Assembly: GCF_017874215.1 (NCBI RefSeq)
Contig: NZ_JAGGLB010000004.1
Location: 1 to 64,000, forward strand
Reading direction: 5' to 3'
DNA length: 64,000 nt
DNA from: Paenibacillus eucommiae
Lineage (GTDB): Bacteria; Bacillota; Bacilli; Paenibacillales; NBRC-103111
Shown: positions 35,861 to 46,307 of the stretch, piece after piece
How positions within the stretch are numbered: position 1 is the stretch's first letter
Layout of the letters: each line of letters begins with the position of its first letter
Made by a program: the position numbers and the translations under genes
The notes under the pieces: generated by a model
Databases searched by the model: none
The model's input: the letters and a program-made list of their open reading frames with translations, nothing else
Told to the model about the DNA's origin: nothing

Positions 35861-36961
35861 ATGGAGCAATTAGGCAAAGTCGTATTGGATTTGCGTCCGG
35901 GGGCTGGTAACCCGCGCAACAGCGAGGGCGCGTTCCTGGATTTGACGGATGGCCGGATCTTATTCGTTTACAGCCGTTTTACCGGAGACTCGCCGGATGA
36001 TAACGCTGAAGCTTGCATCGCCACGAGATTTTCGTCCGACCAAGGAGCTACATGGAGTGACGATGAGATTATTGCCACGCCTGGGGAGCACGAAGCGATC
36101 AATGTCATGAGTGTGTCCCTGCTCCGGATGGCTAACGGAGATGCCGGATTATTCTATCTAATCCGCAAAGGCTGGCATGATCAGCGCTTGCATCTGCGGC
36201 GTTCAACTGACGAAGGCCGTACCTGGGGAGAGCCGGTTTGCTGCGTAACAGGCCCCGGCAACTACGATACGCACAATGACCGGATTATCCGGCTCTCCAG
36301 CGGCAGGCTGATCAATCCCACATCGTATCATAAGATGATCGGCGAGGGAACGAATGACTGGGCCTCGTTAGATATGAAAGGCACTGTGTATTTCTTCCTG
36401 TCCGATGACGATGGGGCCACTTGGCGTCAGGCGGCCACTTCTGGAGCGATTCCAGGTTTCAGATCGGCAAGCGGCCTGCATGAGCCTGGTGTCGTAGAGC
36501 TGACGAATGGTGTGCTCTGGTCCTGGAGCAGAACCGATATGGGTAGGCAGTACGAGATGTTCTCGTGGGACGGGGGCGAAACATGGACGACCCCCGCGCC
36601 TTCTCCCTTCACTTCCCCCTTATCTCCACTCTCCATGAAGCGAATCCCGCAAAATGGCGAGCTGATGGCAGTATGGAATCCGGTGCCGCAATATCAGACC
36701 CGCAAGCTGGAGAGACATTCATGGGGACGAACACCGCTAGTTGGGGCTTTCAGCCCTGATGAGGGGAAGACATGGGAACGCTTTTTCGCGGTGGAGCGTG
36801 AAGAGGACCGCGGGGGCTGCTGCTATACGGCCATTCATTTTACGGGAGATGTGCTGCTGCTTGGCTATTGTGCGGGAGAACCGGAAGACGGCACCTGCCT
36901 GACCCGGCTCAAAATTCGCAGAATTGAACTGGCAGAGCTGTTAGCAGTAAGCAATGTGTAA
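35861..36961 (+). CDS. Sialidase-fold (BNR/Asp-box) protein, cytosolic
   Basis: 366 residues forming a six-bladed propeller with five Asp boxes of S-x-D-x-G-x-x-W type (SSDQGATW, STDEGRTW, SDDDGATW, SWDGGETW, SPDEGKTW). No signal peptide, so it acts inside, on imported oligosaccharide. An early Arg (FVYSRFTGDSPDD) could be part of the Arg triad of sialidases, but activity on sialic acid is not shown. It overlaps the amidohydrolase gene by 8 bases. Confidence 0.82.
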   Translation: MEQLGKVVLDLRPGAGNPRNSEGAFLDLTDGRILFVYSRFTGDSPDDNAEACIATRFSSDQGATWSDDEIIATPGEHEAINVMSVSLLRMANGDAGLFYLIRKGWHDQRLHLRRSTDEGRTWGEPVCCVTGPGNYDTHNDRIIRLSSGRLINPTSYHKMIGEGTNDWASLDMKGTVYFFLSDDDGATWRQAATSGAIPGFRSASGLHEPGVVELTNGVLWSWSRTDMGRQYEMFSWDGGETWTTPAPSPFTSPLSPLSMKRIPQNGELMAVWNPVPQYQTRKLERHSWGRTPLVGAFSPDEGKTWERFFAVEREEDRGGCCYTAIHFTGDVLLLGYCAGEPEDGTCLTRLKIRRIELAELLAVSNV

Positions 36962-38000
36962 GCTGCCGAATACGCCGGATTTAAATGAATGTGTTAATCA
37001 GCATTGGAAGATGAATGAGTATGACAAGCAAATGGCGCAGGAGCTGGGGGCTTACCTGCCCCCACTACCCCGGCGAATTTTCGATATCCATGCGCATGTC
37101 TACAACCTCACACATCTGAATCTAGCCGATGAGAGCGGTTATTTGTACGAGGGTCCACAGGAGGCATCCATTCAAGCTTGGAGGGAGCATGTGGGAGGAT
37201 TATTCACGGACCGTCTGCTGCGCGGCGGAATGTTTTTTCCTACACCGGCACCCCTGATGGATATGCGCAGTGCAAATGAATATATCGTCAACCAGTTGGC
37301 GAATGAAACCTCCTGCAGGGGACTTGTCATGATAACGCCCGACGATGAGCCGGAACGGATCAGGACCTACCTGGATTGCCCTCAAATCGCCGGTTTTAAG
37401 CCGTACCCGATTTTTAGTAAAGAAAAGCCGGTTATGCAATCGTCCATTTCGGGCTTCTGTCCAGATTGGATGTGGGAAATCGCCAATGAACGCAAGTACG
37501 TGGTCATGCTTCACCTGGTCAAGGATAAAGCCGTCGCCGATCCGGACAATATCCGGGAAATTCGTGAAATCTGCACCAAATACCCGGATATGAAGCTCAT
37601 TTTGGCTCATACCGCGAGATGTTTCCATGCCTTTCATGCAGAGCCCGGGATCAGCGCTCTGAGGGGCCTGGATAATGTATACTTTGACACGTCAGCCGTA
37701 TGCGAGCCGGAGGCGATGAAGGTCGTCCTGCGTTATTTCGGTCCAAGCAAGCTGATGTGGGGAAGTGATTTCCCTGATTCCCATATTCGGGGGAAGTCTG
37801 TTACGGTGGGGGACGGGTTCGTATGGCTAATGGCCCCGGAGTTCTGCAGCTGGGACAAGGCACAGATGGCACATCCGGTACTGCTTGGCCTCGAATCCTT
37901 GCGGGCGGTCATACACGCGGCGGACGACTGCGGTTTGAATGCTGAGGAGCTTGACGACATCTTCTATGGCAATGCGGAGAAGCTGCTTGGAATTGGGTGA
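36954..38000 (+). CDS. Amidohydrolase-family metal-dependent hydrolase
   Basis: 348 residues, TIM-barrel amidohydrolase type 2. Metal ligands visible: His-x-His in IFDIHAHVYNL, His in VVMLHLVKD, His in LILAHTARCFH, Asp in LMWGSDFPDSH. Related proteins are lactonases or decarboxylases of sugar acids. Its ATG overlaps the sialidase-like stop by 8 bases, indicating one pathway. No strong ribosome site, so coupling is likely. A hairpin follows. Confidence 0.85.
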   Translation: MCKLPNTPDLNECVNQHWKMNEYDKQMAQELGAYLPPLPRRIFDIHAHVYNLTHLNLADESGYLYEGPQEASIQAWREHVGGLFTDRLLRGGMFFPTPAPLMDMRSANEYIVNQLANETSCRGLVMITPDDEPERIRTYLDCPQIAGFKPYPIFSKEKPVMQSSISGFCPDWMWEIANERKYVVMLHLVKDKAVADPDNIREIREICTKYPDMKLILAHTARCFHAFHAEPGISALRGLDNVYFDTSAVCEPEAMKVVLRYFGPSKLMWGSDFPDSHIRGKSVTVGDGFVWLMAPEFCSWDKAQMAHPVLLGLESLRAVIHAADDCGLNAEELDDIFYGNAEKLLGIG

Positions 38001-38027
38001 CCCGGTGGGGTGAGACAGATATGAAGA

Positions 38028-38059
38028 CAGGAGCTTCCTACGGGGGAAGTTCCTGTTTG
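38028..38059 (+). terminator. Terminator of importer 2 operon
   Basis: CAGGAGCTTCC pairs with GGAAGTTCCTG (11 bp, one G-T pair) and is followed by TTTG. Confidence 0.65.
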
Positions 38060-38239
38060 CATAACAGCAATACCAAGAAGTGCCAGGTAATACCGGGCAG
38101 ATTGGGATCAAACGGGGGAATAGGAGCGGTATTGTCAAAAAATTAATTTGAGCATATGGACTATCCAGTAAACTTGTTGTAAGGTTGCAGATATAATCGG
38201 CACCAGCTGTATGTTTGGCATGAAAGGGGCGAAGGGCGA

Positions 38240-40612
38240 ATGATCGCAAAAATGGTAAACGTCCGCAAAACCAGACAGTTTTATTTTAAATTGATCAGCT
38301 ATACCCTATTTCTTTCCCTGCTGCCTATTTTAATCATAAGCATTTTTCTGTATTTCAATGTGAAAACCTCACTCAAAACTGAGCTGCACAACGCCAACTC
38401 CAACTATTTGTATCAAACGGCCAATGCGCTGGAAATTATTATTAGCCAAATCAGCAATAACTTTGAGCAGTTTACACTGGACAGCACGATGCGGGACTTC
38501 GAGAAATTCCCCAGGGGAAGCTATTATGAGGAACTGGACCAGGATATCAGCGATGTAGACCTGCCTGTTCTGGAACGATATATTAATACGAAAGCTAAAG
38601 TCAGATGGAATTTGGATAATTTGAAGGCATCGAACGATTTTATTCATTCGGTTTTTCTGATCGACCGGGTGAAGGGTATTACGCTGACTTCCGTTGGCTC
38701 CAGTCTTCTGGAAGAAGAAGTGAATGCCCAGAAGTGGACAGAGCTGCCCGCAGGCATGATGGAGTTCCCCTACTTTCAGGAAACCCGGGTTATTGAACAA
38801 ACGAGGGGCGAGACCAGACAAATACTCCCGGTCATTTACAAATCGCCCAATATCGAGAGCTATATCATCGTGAACCTGGATGCAGAGCTGATCTATTCAA
38901 AAATTGTTAAGAAATTGGAAAACCACAAAGACCAAACTTTCTTTATTTTATCCAAAAACAATGCCCTGCTGCTGCACGATGGTCAGACAGAATTGAATGT
39001 AACGGTTGCCCGGCAGCTGGAGATGATGAGGCAGGTTGACCAGAATGCAACGTCCTCTATCATCGATTACAATGAAAAAAAAATGCTCGTTACCTATCAG
39101 GTATCCAAGCTGCTGGATTGGACGTTCGTCAGGGCCGTTGGCCTGGATGGCTTGTACCAAAGCATTTTACATATCAAAGGCTTGATCCTGTTCTCGTCGT
39201 TTATGCTTGTTCTGGGGATGGGGCTGTTGGCCTTGTTGGCCAGCCGCAATATGTATGGACCCGTATTCCGTTTGCTTGCTTATGTGAAAAGTGTCGATCA
39301 GGGGGACGGAGAAGCAACACCCCGGGCCACGAAGCCCATAGACGAGTTCAAAATGATCCAAAACCGCTTTGCCAGGTCCATTGAGGACAGAGCCGGTCTA
39401 TCGCAGCGGCTGCAGGAAAGTCTGCCGGCCTACAAAGAGAAATTCCTCATTACACTGATCAAAAGCAATCTGTACAGCAGAGAAGAAATGATCGAGCGAA
39501 TCGAATCGCTGGGTCTGAGCTTCCGGCTCGAGGATTTAATGTTAATGAACGTTTATTATGAAGACCGGAAAAGGGAAAGTTTGGATTTCTACAGCAGAAA
39601 CCTCATAAAGCTGCAGCTAGTGGATATTTTGGAGAAAGAGCTGGCAGTCAGGCATTGCGGTTTTGTTGTGGACATGGCGGAGGACTTGTTTACTGTCGTG
39701 ATCAACAGCAGGCAGGCGGATATGCTGGATGTCTATGCGCTGGCCGACAATATGAAGCTTGAAGCGAACAAAGCGCTGGAGCTTTGCTGCACGATTGGCA
39801 TAGGCCGGCACTGCCCGGATGTAACCTATCTGCGTCAAGCCTTTGACGATGCCGGGGAAGCGCTCGCACACCGCAGTCATGGCGGAACAGGCGAGGTCAT
39901 CTATATTGAGGATGTGCGTCTGGAAAGCAAGCCGGTATTTATATACCCACAGGAAAAAGAAGCTGCACTCAACAGCTATGTCAAAAATGGGGAAGCTGAT
40001 CAGGCTAAGCTGGTGTTCACAGCGTTCGTCCAAGAGGTGAGAGCCCAGCAGGAAAAGGTGCCTTACCATCAGCTGCAGCATGCTTTCGTCCAGCTCTGGG
40101 TGAGGCTTATGGAAACAGTAAGCAATCTGCAGCTGGATTTGTCCAGCATACTCGGACTTAAAAATAATCTGGTAATGGTTCTATTGCAAAAAAGGGATTT
40201 AGAAGAGATGATCCACTGGTCCGAAGAAATGATCGTGGTTATAGCCGCCCGAATTGAAGAGGCGTTTCGTGAGAAGAAAGGGAGCTACATCCACGAAGTA
40301 ATAAAGCTAGTGGAGGAAAACAGCGGCAGTGAGCTGTCCCTCTCCTATGCAGCCGATCAACTGGGTATCACTCCCGCTTATTTGAGCCGCATTTTCAAAG
40401 AAAAGATGGGGATGAACTTCCTCGAATTTCTCACAAATGCCAGAGTCGAGAAGAGTAAGAAGCTGCTGAAGGAAACAGACTGGAAGATCAAAGAAATCAG
40501 TTCGCTAACCGGCTACAGCAATGTCAATTATTTTATTCGCATATTCAAAGAGATGACAGGCATGACGCCGCGGGAATACAGAAATATGTATAAAAGCGAG
40601 CTGACTTCCTGA
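38240..40612 (+). CDS. Membrane AraC-family regulator with extracellular sensor
   Basis: 790 residues. Helix 1 near 16-38 (TLFLSLLPILIISIFLYF), an outside sensor of ~270 residues, helix 2 near 312-335 (LILFSSFMLVLGMGLLALLA), a cytosolic linker, and a C-terminal AraC domain (~690-788) with LSYAADQLGITPAYLSRIF and IKEISSLTGYSNVNYFIRIF. This one-component design senses an external sugar and acts on DNA directly, replacing a YesM/YesN pair. Likely controls importer 2 just upstream. AAAGGGG is 10 nt before the ATG. Confidence 0.9.
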   Translation: MIAKMVNVRKTRQFYFKLISYTLFLSLLPILIISIFLYFNVKTSLKTELHNANSNYLYQTANALEIIISQISNNFEQFTLDSTMRDFEKFPRGSYYEELDQDISDVDLPVLERYINTKAKVRWNLDNLKASNDFIHSVFLIDRVKGITLTSVGSSLLEEEVNAQKWTELPAGMMEFPYFQETRVIEQTRGETRQILPVIYKSPNIESYIIVNLDAELIYSKIVKKLENHKDQTFFILSKNNALLLHDGQTELNVTVARQLEMMRQVDQNATSSIIDYNEKKMLVTYQVSKLLDWTFVRAVGLDGLYQSILHIKGLILFSSFMLVLGMGLLALLASRNMYGPVFRLLAYVKSVDQGDGEATPRATKPIDEFKMIQNRFARSIEDRAGLSQRLQESLPAYKEKFLITLIKSNLYSREEMIERIESLGLSFRLEDLMLMNVYYEDRKRESLDFYSRNLIKLQLVDILEKELAVRHCGFVVDMAEDLFTVVINSRQADMLDVYALADNMKLEANKALELCCTIGIGRHCPDVTYLRQAFDDAGEALAHRSHGGTGEVIYIEDVRLESKPVFIYPQEKEAALNSYVKNGEADQAKLVFTAFVQEVRAQQEKVPYHQLQHAFVQLWVRLMETVSNLQLDLSSILGLKNNLVMVLLQKRDLEEMIHWSEEMIVVIAARIEEAFREKKGSYIHEVIKLVEENSGSELSLSYAADQLGITPAYLSRIFKEKMGMNFLEFLTNARVEKSKKLLKETDWKIKEISSLTGYSNVNYFIRIFKEMTGMTPREYRNMYKSELTS

Positions 40613-40630
40613 AGGCATTTCATTGCCGAT

Positions 40631-40660
40631 ACATGCAGCGCTGTTTCTTGCGCTGCATGT
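40631..40660. terminator. Bidirectional terminator between convergent genes
   Basis: ACATGCAGCGC and GCGCTGCATGT (11 bp, perfect) around an 8-nt loop, in the 78 bases between two convergent genes. Confidence 0.65.
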
Positions 40661-40690
40661 AATGGCGGACGATTTCAAACTATCTACCAT

Positions 40691-43600
40691 CTACCCGATC
40701 ACAGGTGGATTAAAACTTATAAATATATTAGACGGTGCAAAATTATTGTAAATATGGATCTGCCCTGCAGATATCCCACCGAGCTGAACATTTCCAGAGA
40801 TATTGCTTTGGAAATTCACCTCATTTAAAGCACCTAGGAAACTCCCGATATTTACTGCACCACCAATTCCATTAAAATCGATGGACCCAGAGGACAGCAT
40901 ACAATTACCAACTGTAAACCCGTCATTGGAAATTTGACCTTGCATAAGGATATTTCCTTTCCCATAATAGGTGCCTTGAATGGATACTTTATTTAGGGTT
41001 GAGAATTGTGATTTCCCAGTTACATATAAAGATTTGCCAATTAGAAACGATGTGTAATTTCCGCTGCTTGGCATAAAATCCGCTGTACTGCTCACATTCC
41101 CAGAGACGGACAAGGAGTTGAAGCCCTTAAAGCTAATCCCTTTCCCAATGAGGTCCCCTTTAATAACACCTGCTGCAATATTACTTCCCTTAAATGCAAT
41201 ACTGCCCTGCGAGCTCAAGGTTTCGTCGATCGTAAATGTACCAACACTTGAGTTAAAAGTAATGTCCCCTGCTGCAATCACCTTCCCGTGTATCGTTAAA
41301 CCATCAATATAGCCGTTAAAAGTAAGGGGCCCATTGCATACGATGTCTCCATAAATGACCAATTTGGTTGTGGCGCCAATCTGGCAGGAGCTCCCCCCAT
41401 AAAGTACCGTTGTTCCAATTGTCGAAGCATCGCCTATTGTCATCTCGCCATATGCATTAGCAATCGTCAAAGCTCCTGCATACAGCTGTTTGGATAACGC
41501 CATGTTACTGCTGCTTTGAGCAACCGATTTGTTACCTGCTGTTACCGGTCCGGGAGGAGTAACAACGGCAAGCGGCAGGGGCTGGGCAGCAAATTGTTGG
41601 TCAAAATAACGGTTGAAATCCGCTGCAAAAGTAGGATTTATAGTATAACCGCCAGCAGGAGCGGATATTTCTGCAGTTCCCGATCCCAAACCTCCAGTAA
41701 CTATCTGATTCTGAAAAATAGCTGGGGCAGCTGGCTCTTCATCTTCTTGATCCACGCCCTTATTTTCGATAATCCGCACTAATTCTTCTGCTTGCATCGC
41801 CCGATCATAAATTCTGACATCATCAATCAAGCCCCAGTATGAAGTTGCTGGCAAGCCCGGGGACTGACCGAAATAATGATCCCCATCTTCTCCGCTTACG
41901 TATTCAAAAGCTGGATCACTGGCAACCATGATACCGTTGATAAACAGCTTAATACCTTCTAGCTCCTTGTATATAACGGCTGTATGATACCAGGTATCGG
42001 ATGAGATCGTTCCGCCACTAATGTCTACCCATTCTGAGGTTGAGGATTTCATCTTGACCTTGAGCTCATGGTTCTCAAATTCCATTTCCAGCCCGTTGCC
42101 ATCCGAATAGATGGTTTGCCGTTTAGCTGTGTTCTCAGGTTTAATCCACGCACCAATCGTAAAGCCACTGCCTTCATCCAGCTTCAAATTCGTATCAACC
42201 TTAATGTAATGATCGGGTCCATCCATGAATAAGGAGTGACTGCCAACTTTTCCTGCTAAAAAGGAAGGTACCTGCCCCATCCCATCACCATTGTTTGCCA
42301 CCATGGTGCCATGTCTTTGATGGACTGATGAATCGTAAGCGGTCATGCCGGCAGCCTCATCGAACGTAAGATGCACCGCTAATCCCTCGGTAATTTCGGT
42401 CTTTCCTGTTGGCACCAGACTCACATTATCGATCCATGCCGTCCCACTGTTGTACGGCATATTGGCAGAGATGTTCACCTTGCCGCTTTGAGCATAGGAA
42501 GGCGTAGTAAAGGTGATACTCTGCCGCTTCCACGCCGTCGTTCCATAGACATTCTCCGTCTCATGAGTTATCGCTACCGGTACATCCTGCTCATAATTGA
42601 AAATGATACCCGTCCCTTTAATGCCATTTGTTTTCACCCAGCCGCTGAGCTCATATTCCGTATCAGGCTGAAGTTGAACAGCTTGTGTCAGTAAAACCCC
42701 ATTCATGGCAGCGCTGATCTGCATCGAATGTCCACCCGTATGATACACAGCAGTGGTAACGGAAGCAGCGTTCTCATTCACCCAAGCGGCAGCCTCTTCA
42801 TGCTCATCCGTCTCTTCAAAAGAAGGGTTGGCAAGCAAGTTATCTTCGCCAAGCACCATGACAGAAATCGGAAGAGAAGTACTTGAGGCACCCTGATTAT
42901 CGGTTGCAACAGCCGTGATGGAGTAACTGCCCGCTTTCACATTGTGCCATTCGAAGCTGTATGGCTCTGCGGATACTACACCTACTTTTGTTCCGTTCGC
43001 ATAAAATTCCACCTGCTCTACGCCGCCCACATCTGCAGCAGCTGCCTCCAAAACAACATGTAAATCCCCTGGACTAGCATCTTTCACAAGCACCGCACCA
43101 TCAGCAGGCATCATTATTTCTACAGAAGGCTCAGGATTGCTTTGTACAGGAATGACCTCAAACATTTGGCCGTCTCCAGGCTCAAATTCGATTCCGGTGG
43201 ACCCAATTTCATATAACTCCCCGGTTTCCATATTTTTAAGCTGACCTGTAAAATAAGCAGATTCCAGCGTGATTGTCTGAGGACCCCCGCAGTCCATGTT
43301 CACAGCGACCACATATGTTTTCTGCCCATCCTTGCTGACCAGCGTGCTGATGTAGGGCGCTACATTTCCTGTAGCTGAAGCAGTAAAACGATCTTTATCT
43401 TTCTTCGCTTCTAGCAGTGTAGGTCGAAGTGGAGTGACTCGTTCCGTAAGACTTTTTATTTCATTCAATGAAGTAGGATTGTCTCTTATCCCAAACAAAC
43501 CTGAAGGTATTGAAGTATATAGAAACCAGAAAATCCCCGTTGCCCCTTCACCGATAGAAAGCCAATTCTGCACACGTAATTCCGCAGGCGTTGGTATTCG

Positions 43601-46279
43601 ATTATCGAACCGTGAGCCCATTCCAGGTTGGCCAAACGCTTGCAATATGACCCACAAGGGCTTATCCTCCGGCTTATTTTCAGATACTTTGCGCAAATAA
43701 CTGACAAAATCCCATATTGGATATCCATATCCATTCATATTAAAGTTGCCTACTCTGTTCGCTCTTGCGTTCGGATAAACATCGATCAACAGCGCATCCA
43801 TATCCGTTGCTGCAAACATCGGCCCGACTCGGTCGAGACCAATAAGCGGAGTTGTTATTTTCAAATCGGTTGGCTGTTCATGAAAAGCCTGGGTGAGCAA
43901 AGCATGCTTCTGCAGCACATTCAATTCAGGCTCATCTGATAAATTGATCGCTTTAACACTCGGATGATCCTTCAAGCCATTAATTATGGATTGGGCAACC
44001 GTCCTTGCAGCTTCTATATTGTTCGGCTCATTATCGTTGTACATCCATGGGACAATATCATAAGCAGCATTTAAATAAACATTCAGCCCGTAAGTATCTG
44101 TCACCTCAAACATCGAGCGATCACGGTTGACGCCCCCATTAGCCAGCATAATGGAATCAAAGCCTAATGCGTACAGCTCGGAAATGATCGTTTTAAATGC
44201 CTTTTTGCTTCCTCCAATGGGATTCGCATCCTCAAATACGCCTAAGGGGAACTCGCTTTCCACTGGTTTAACAATATCATCCGGATATTCAGGGGGAACT
44301 GGATCTGCCTGCCCCTTTACCTGGAAGTTTTTGAATGCTGCTTCGTTGGGCGTTTGGGCATTGACCATAAAACCGGCATACTCAATATCCGGCGTAAACC
44401 CTTGAATTCCACCAATATTAGTGGCATTAAGGATTGGATCCTCATTCACCCACACAGAGACCGTCTTCGTTTCGGCATTGTATTCCAATCGAAGATGAGT
44501 GTACACATCTGGATCAAAAGAGGCTAGAGACCCGGCAGCAAGCAAATTTTGAGTGCCATTGACCCAGATGTTGTAGTAGCCGTCTTCACGTATAAACATC
44601 CAGATTTGTCCGCCTCCCCAGAAAGCCGAAGGTTCTTTACTAAAGCCGACAGCGGACCAGCCCTCCATCCCGAACGGCTTGATGTCCACTTCCAAGCTTG
44701 ATACGGTTCCTGCCGGAACATAAGGCACAAAAGCTGTTCTCGTCCCCGAATAGGCGCTCGTCACATACCCCTCATTGCCACTGCCGGCAAAAACAAACGC
44801 GTAGCTAGCTTCCCAGGTGCGTTCCCCGACCTCTGTCTTAGTATCGTTCAATTCACTCCCAGCAGTTCGATTCACTCCATCCACAGCAAAAGAATCAGAG
44901 ATTGTCAGCGGCAGCGGATCTTCAATCGGTACAGCAGGACCTTTCACCTGAAAATTTTTGAACGCAGTCTCATTTGGAGTTTGAGCACTGACCATAAAAC
45001 CGGCATACTTGATATCCGGCGTAAATCCTTGAATTGCCCCAATGTTGGAAGCGTTAACAATTGAATCTTCATTTACCCACACAGAAACTGTCTGCATGAC
45101 AGCATCATGTTCCAATCGAAGATGGGTATATTCGTCTGGATCAAAAGAAGCTATAAACCCGTTCGCAAGCAAATTCTGAGTGCCGTTGACCCAGATGTTG
45201 TAATATCCGTCTTCACGGAGAAACATCCAGATCTGTCCGCTTCCCCAAAACGCTGAAGCTTCTTTACTGAACCCGACAGCCGACCAGCCCCCCATCCCGA
45301 ACGGCTTGATGTCTACTTCTATACTGGACATGGTTCCCGCTGGAACATACGGCACAAAAGCTGTTTTTGTCCCCGAAGAGGTACTCGTCACGTAGCCCCC
45401 ACTGCCACTTCCTGCAAAAATAAACTCACTGTTTGCCTCCCAAGTGCGGTCCCCGACCTCTGTCACAGTCCCGCTCAATGCCTCACCAGCTATTCGGTTC
45501 ACACCATCCAGCGTAAAAGAATCGGAAATGGTCAGCGGCAGCGGATTTTCGACCGGTGGGGCTTCTTCTTTCACCTGAAAATTTTTAAAAGCAGCTTCGT
45601 TGGGCGTTTGTTCACTCGCCATAAAACCGGCAAACTGGATGTCCGGCGTAAACCCTGCAATCCCACCAATATTGGAAGCATTGACAATGGAATCATCATT
45701 TACCCACACAGAGACCGTCTGCATATCTGCATTGTAGTCCAATCGAAGATGGGTGTATACATCTGGATCAAACGAAGGGATCGACCCGGCAGCAAGTAAA
45801 TTTTGTGTACCGTTGACCCAGATGTTGTAGTATCCGTCTTCACGGAGAAACATCCAGATTTGTCCGCCTCCCCAGAATGCAGATGCTTCTTTGCCGAACC
45901 CGACTGCCGCCCAGCCCCCCATTCCGAACGGTTTCATGTCCATTTCTATACTGGCCAGGCTTGCTGCCGGAACATAAGGCACAAAAGCTGTTCTCGTTCC
46001 CGAATAGGCGCTCGTCACATACCCCTCATTGCCACTGCCCGCAAAAACAAACGCGCTGCTTGCCTCCCAGGTTTTTTCCCCGACTTCCGTCATCGTGTCA
46101 TTCAGTTCACTTCCAGTTATTCGGTTCACTCCATCCACTGTAAAAGAATCAGAAATAATAAGGGACATGTTCGTGGGCACTAATTCACTTGCTTTCACAA
46201 TTGCAGGGCTATACGGGTAGACCGGAAATACAGCAGCAATAATAAGGATGGCTAAAAAGATTGAAAAATATCGCTTCAT
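40691..46279 (-). CDS. Giant secreted multidomain glycan-binding protein
   Basis: 1862 residues from ATG 46279 (GGAAGGTG ~11 nt upstream; signal peptide RYFSIFLAILIIAAVFPVY). Three near-identical 209-residue modules (~29-655; 627-bp period) each contain FVPYVPA, KPFGMGGW and FWGxGQIWMFLREDGYYNIW, a LamG-like sandwich. Then come a TIM-barrel-like region (~690-1010, INLSDEPELN, GEGATGIFWFLYTSIPSG), a Big_7-like Ig module, a CBM4/9-like domain (LLANPSFEETDEH), a LamG domain, and a C-terminal ~330-residue Gly/Ser-rich beta-helix like a bactofilin. Likely a polysaccharide hydrolase that sticks to surfaces; the Asp-Glu pair in LSDEPE is a candidate acid/base. Confidence 0.8.
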   Translation of the reverse strand: MKRYFSIFLAILIIAAVFPVYPYSPAIVKASELVPTNMSLIISDSFTVDGVNRITGSELNDTMTEVGEKTWEASSAFVFAGSGNEGYVTSAYSGTRTAFVPYVPAASLASIEMDMKPFGMGGWAAVGFGKEASAFWGGGQIWMFLREDGYYNIWVNGTQNLLAAGSIPSFDPDVYTHLRLDYNADMQTVSVWVNDDSIVNASNIGGIAGFTPDIQFAGFMASEQTPNEAAFKNFQVKEEAPPVENPLPLTISDSFTLDGVNRIAGEALSGTVTEVGDRTWEANSEFIFAGSGSGGYVTSTSSGTKTAFVPYVPAGTMSSIEVDIKPFGMGGWSAVGFSKEASAFWGSGQIWMFLREDGYYNIWVNGTQNLLANGFIASFDPDEYTHLRLEHDAVMQTVSVWVNEDSIVNASNIGAIQGFTPDIKYAGFMVSAQTPNETAFKNFQVKGPAVPIEDPLPLTISDSFAVDGVNRTAGSELNDTKTEVGERTWEASYAFVFAGSGNEGYVTSAYSGTRTAFVPYVPAGTVSSLEVDIKPFGMEGWSAVGFSKEPSAFWGGGQIWMFIREDGYYNIWVNGTQNLLAAGSLASFDPDVYTHLRLEYNAETKTVSVWVNEDPILNATNIGGIQGFTPDIEYAGFMVNAQTPNEAAFKNFQVKGQADPVPPEYPDDIVKPVESEFPLGVFEDANPIGGSKKAFKTIISELYALGFDSIMLANGGVNRDRSMFEVTDTYGLNVYLNAAYDIVPWMYNDNEPNNIEAARTVAQSIINGLKDHPSVKAINLSDEPELNVLQKHALLTQAFHEQPTDLKITTPLIGLDRVGPMFAATDMDALLIDVYPNARANRVGNFNMNGYGYPIWDFVSYLRKVSENKPEDKPLWVILQAFGQPGMGSRFDNRIPTPAELRVQNWLSIGEGATGIFWFLYTSIPSGLFGIRDNPTSLNEIKSLTERVTPLRPTLLEAKKDKDRFTASATGNVAPYISTLVSKDGQKTYVVAVNMDCGGPQTITLESAYFTGQLKNMETGELYEIGSTGIEFEPGDGQMFEVIPVQSNPEPSVEIMMPADGAVLVKDASPGDLHVVLEAAAADVGGVEQVEFYANGTKVGVVSAEPYSFEWHNVKAGSYSITAVATDNQGASSTSLPISVMVLGEDNLLANPSFEETDEHEEAAAWVNENAASVTTAVYHTGGHSMQISAAMNGVLLTQAVQLQPDTEYELSGWVKTNGIKGTGIIFNYEQDVPVAITHETENVYGTTAWKRQSITFTTPSYAQSGKVNISANMPYNSGTAWIDNVSLVPTGKTEITEGLAVHLTFDEAAGMTAYDSSVHQRHGTMVANNGDGMGQVPSFLAGKVGSHSLFMDGPDHYIKVDTNLKLDEGSGFTIGAWIKPENTAKRQTIYSDGNGLEMEFENHELKVKMKSSTSEWVDISGGTISSDTWYHTAVIYKELEGIKLFINGIMVASDPAFEYVSGEDGDHYFGQSPGLPATSYWGLIDDVRIYDRAMQAEELVRIIENKGVDQEDEEPAAPAIFQNQIVTGGLGSGTAEISAPAGGYTINPTFAADFNRYFDQQFAAQPLPLAVVTPPGPVTAGNKSVAQSSSNMALSKQLYAGALTIANAYGEMTIGDASTIGTTVLYGGSSCQIGATTKLVIYGDIVCNGPLTFNGYIDGLTIHGKVIAAGDITFNSSVGTFTIDETLSSQGSIAFKGSNIAAGVIKGDLIGKGISFKGFNSLSVSGNVSSTADFMPSSGNYTSFLIGKSLYVTGKSQFSTLNKVSIQGTYYGKGNILMQGQISNDGFTVGNCMLSSGSIDFNGIGGAVNIGSFLGALNEVNFQSNISGNVQLGGISAGQIHIYNNFAPSNIFISFNPPVIG

Positions 46280-46307
46280 TACGATTTCACACCTTCCTGA
46301 TTTTTTA

